From NCBI GenBank assembly GCA_021781775.1, contig JAJXWE010000079.1, positions 1-6,908 of the forward strand: a DNA stretch of 6,908 nucleotides, written 5' to 3'. The translations under genes were made by a program, and so were the position numbers. The DNA is from Pseudomonadota bacterium. GTDB lineage: Bacteria > Pseudomonadota > Gammaproteobacteria > Steroidobacterales > Steroidobacteraceae. The notes below the pieces were generated by a model. It worked only from the letters and a program-made list of their open reading frames with translations. It was not told the DNA's origin and searched no databases. Positions within the stretch are counted from its first letter, which is position 1; each line of letters opens with the position of its first letter. Below are positions 6,121 through 6,908 of the stretch, in pieces.

Positions 6121-6822
6121 TGCCGCGCATCGATCCGGTGCACCGGCCGCTTGTGATGCCAACGTGCGTCCGGGCGCCGCAGTCGGCCGTCTGCTGCGGC
6201 GCCGCGCCAGCAGCAGGACAGCGGCGAGGGCGGTCAGCATGGCGGCGACCGGCGCGCCATCGGCCAGACCGCTGCGCAGCGCGGTGATGTGCGCACCGAG
6301 ATAGTAGCCGGCCAGCACGAACTCGCTGATGCCGACGATGACCGCCGGGGTGTTGAACCGCACGAAGGTCGGGTAGTCCAGCCGCAGGCTGCCGGCCAGC
6401 GCCGGGACGATCCATGACAGCGGGCCGCTCAGGCGCGCGGCGAAGACGGCCCAGGCGCCGCGGCGACGGAAGAACTCGACGCCCCGCTGGTAGCTGTCCG
6501 GGCGCACCAGACGGCTCAGCAACGGCCAGCGCTCGAGCTGATGCCACAGACGGGCGCCGCAGTGCCGCCCGATCCAGTAGCTGCAGTTGTCGCCGAGCAC
6601 CCCGCCGCCGTACAGCGCGACCAGCACGCCGCGCAGCTCGAGCGCACCCGTACCGGCGAGCGCGGCGCCGCAGAGAAATACCAACTCGCCGGGGACGATC
6701 AGGGACAGCGGCACCAGCGTCTCGAGGCAGGCGCCGAGAAACAGCGCCGGGTAGGCCCAGCGGGGATGCGACTGCACGATTGCGAGCGCGTACGCCAGCA
6801 CGGCGTGCTCAGCGCACGACAT
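6085..6822 (-). CDS. DedA family (SNARE-associated/VTT domain) membrane protein
   Basis: A polytopic inner-membrane protein of 245 residues. Family members include undecaprenyl-phosphate and phosphatidylethanolamine flippases. Diagnostic motifs are ACLETLVPLSLIVPGELVFL (31-50; Glu34 and PGE 44-46), GGGVLGDNCSYWIGRHCG (72-89), FFRRRGAWAVFAARLSGP (117-134; Arg130), IVPALAGSLRLDYPTFVRFN (138-157) and a last hydrophobic helix at about 188-206. A basic, disordered tail follows (ARRRSRRP at 206-213, then Ala/Pro-rich). The usual R-x5-R pair of the amphipathic hairpin is broken: Arg130 is kept, but position 136, typically Arg, is Ser. The ATG at 6822 is preferred over an in-frame TTG at 6837. It overlaps the stop of the preceding minus-strand gene by 14 nt, which suggests translational coupling. 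Next to psd, phosphatidylethanolamine or undecaprenyl phosphate is a reasonable substrate guess, but none is shown by the sequence. Confidence 0.92.
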   Translation of the reverse strand: MSCAEHAVLAYALAIVQSHPRWAYPALFLGACLETLVPLSLIVPGELVFLCGAALAGTGALELRGVLVALYGGGVLGDNCSYWIGRHCGARLWHQLERWPLLSRLVRPDSYQRGVEFFRRRGAWAVFAARLSGPLSWIVPALAGSLRLDYPTFVRFNTPAVIVGISEFVLAGYYLGAHITALRSGLADGAPVAAMLTALAAVLLLARRRSRRPTAAPGRTLASQAAGAPDRCAASDPAEQRFAGA

Positions 6823-6907
6823 CGTAGGCGCGGTCAAGCTTGTACCGCAGCGGCAGCAGCGCCTCGAGCAGCCAGCGCAGTCCCTGGCGCAGGTAGCCGC
6901 GCGCGGC
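6809..6907 (-). CDS. C-terminal end of an unidentified gene (5' part beyond the window)
   Basis: Reading the minus strand in from the right edge gives 32 codons and then TGA at 6811-6809. The residues AARGYLRQGLRWLLEALLP, then LRYKLDRAYDVVR, look like a real protein end: an amphipathic Leu/Arg helix with a Tyr/Lys/Asp-rich finish. The other two frames on this strand look non-coding here. Its stop lies 14 nt inside the DedA gene, a typical operon overlap, so it is probably co-transcribed just upstream of the DedA gene. I do not recognise the family and assign no function. Confidence 0.65.
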   Translation of the reverse strand, partial: AARGYLRQGLRWLLEALLPLRYKLDRAYDVVR

Positions 6908-6908
6908 G

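Noticed and set aside
6823..6837. TTG start at 6837 for the DedA gene
   Set aside because: The in-frame ATG at 6822 lies 5 codons on, gives a normal length and a typical 14-nt operon overlap.
1..6908. RNA genes, CRISPR arrays, insertion sequences, phage or attachment sites
   Set aside because: No tRNA- or rRNA-like stretch, regularly spaced repeats, transposase motifs or long terminal inverted repeats were seen; nearly all bases are in well-supported genes.

Overview
The window is about two-thirds G+C and densely coded, with third codon positions strongly G/C-biased. The protein families are typical of Gram-negative bacteria: a hybrid sensor kinase, a GT4 glycosyltransferase, a proteobacterial-type phosphatidylserine decarboxylase and a DedA protein. 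The best guess is a high-GC proteobacterium, perhaps a gammaproteobacterium of the Xanthomonadales/Nevskiales/Chromatiales kind. That assignment is inference. There is no rRNA, tRNA, CRISPR array, insertion sequence or phage signature.

Layout, left to right. (1) The 3' part of a hybrid histidine kinase gene (+ strand, 2-1585, open at the left edge) ends in a receiver domain. A small GC hairpin separates it from the next gene, which converges on it. (2) A GT4-type glycosyltransferase (- strand, 1616-2683). (3) A 256-bp divergent intergenic region (2684-2939), the only sizeable non-coding stretch. It holds a candidate ECF/RpoE-like promoter, two dyads and a perfect 8-bp hairpin ahead of (4) a histidine-rich multi-pass membrane protein (+ strand, 2940-3581). 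Its first third resembles the DUF962/Mpo1 family. (5) A class-III PLP aminotransferase of the glutamate-1-semialdehyde aminomutase type (- strand, 3472-5196) with an N-terminal extension of about 115 residues. Its 3' end overlaps the membrane-protein gene tail to tail by 110 nt. (6) Phosphatidylserine decarboxylase (+ strand, 5254-6120), divergent from the aminotransferase across only 57 nt. (7) A DedA-family membrane protein (- strand, 6085-6822), convergent with psd and overlapping it by 36 nt. (8) The last 32 codons of an unidentified gene (- strand, from 6809 past the right edge), whose stop overlaps the DedA start by 14 nt.

Together, genes 2 and 4-7 look like envelope/lipid functions: a sugar transferase likely to use a lipid acceptor, a membrane protein related to a lipid alpha-oxidation family, a PLP enzyme of unknown substrate, the enzyme that makes phosphatidylethanolamine, and a member of a lipid-flippase family. 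The genes alternate in strand, so they are not one operon. The clustering, compact overlaps and possible envelope-stress promoter suggest a coordinated, uncharacterised membrane-lipid locus. Each gene family is recognisable on its own; a joint pathway is a hypothesis.
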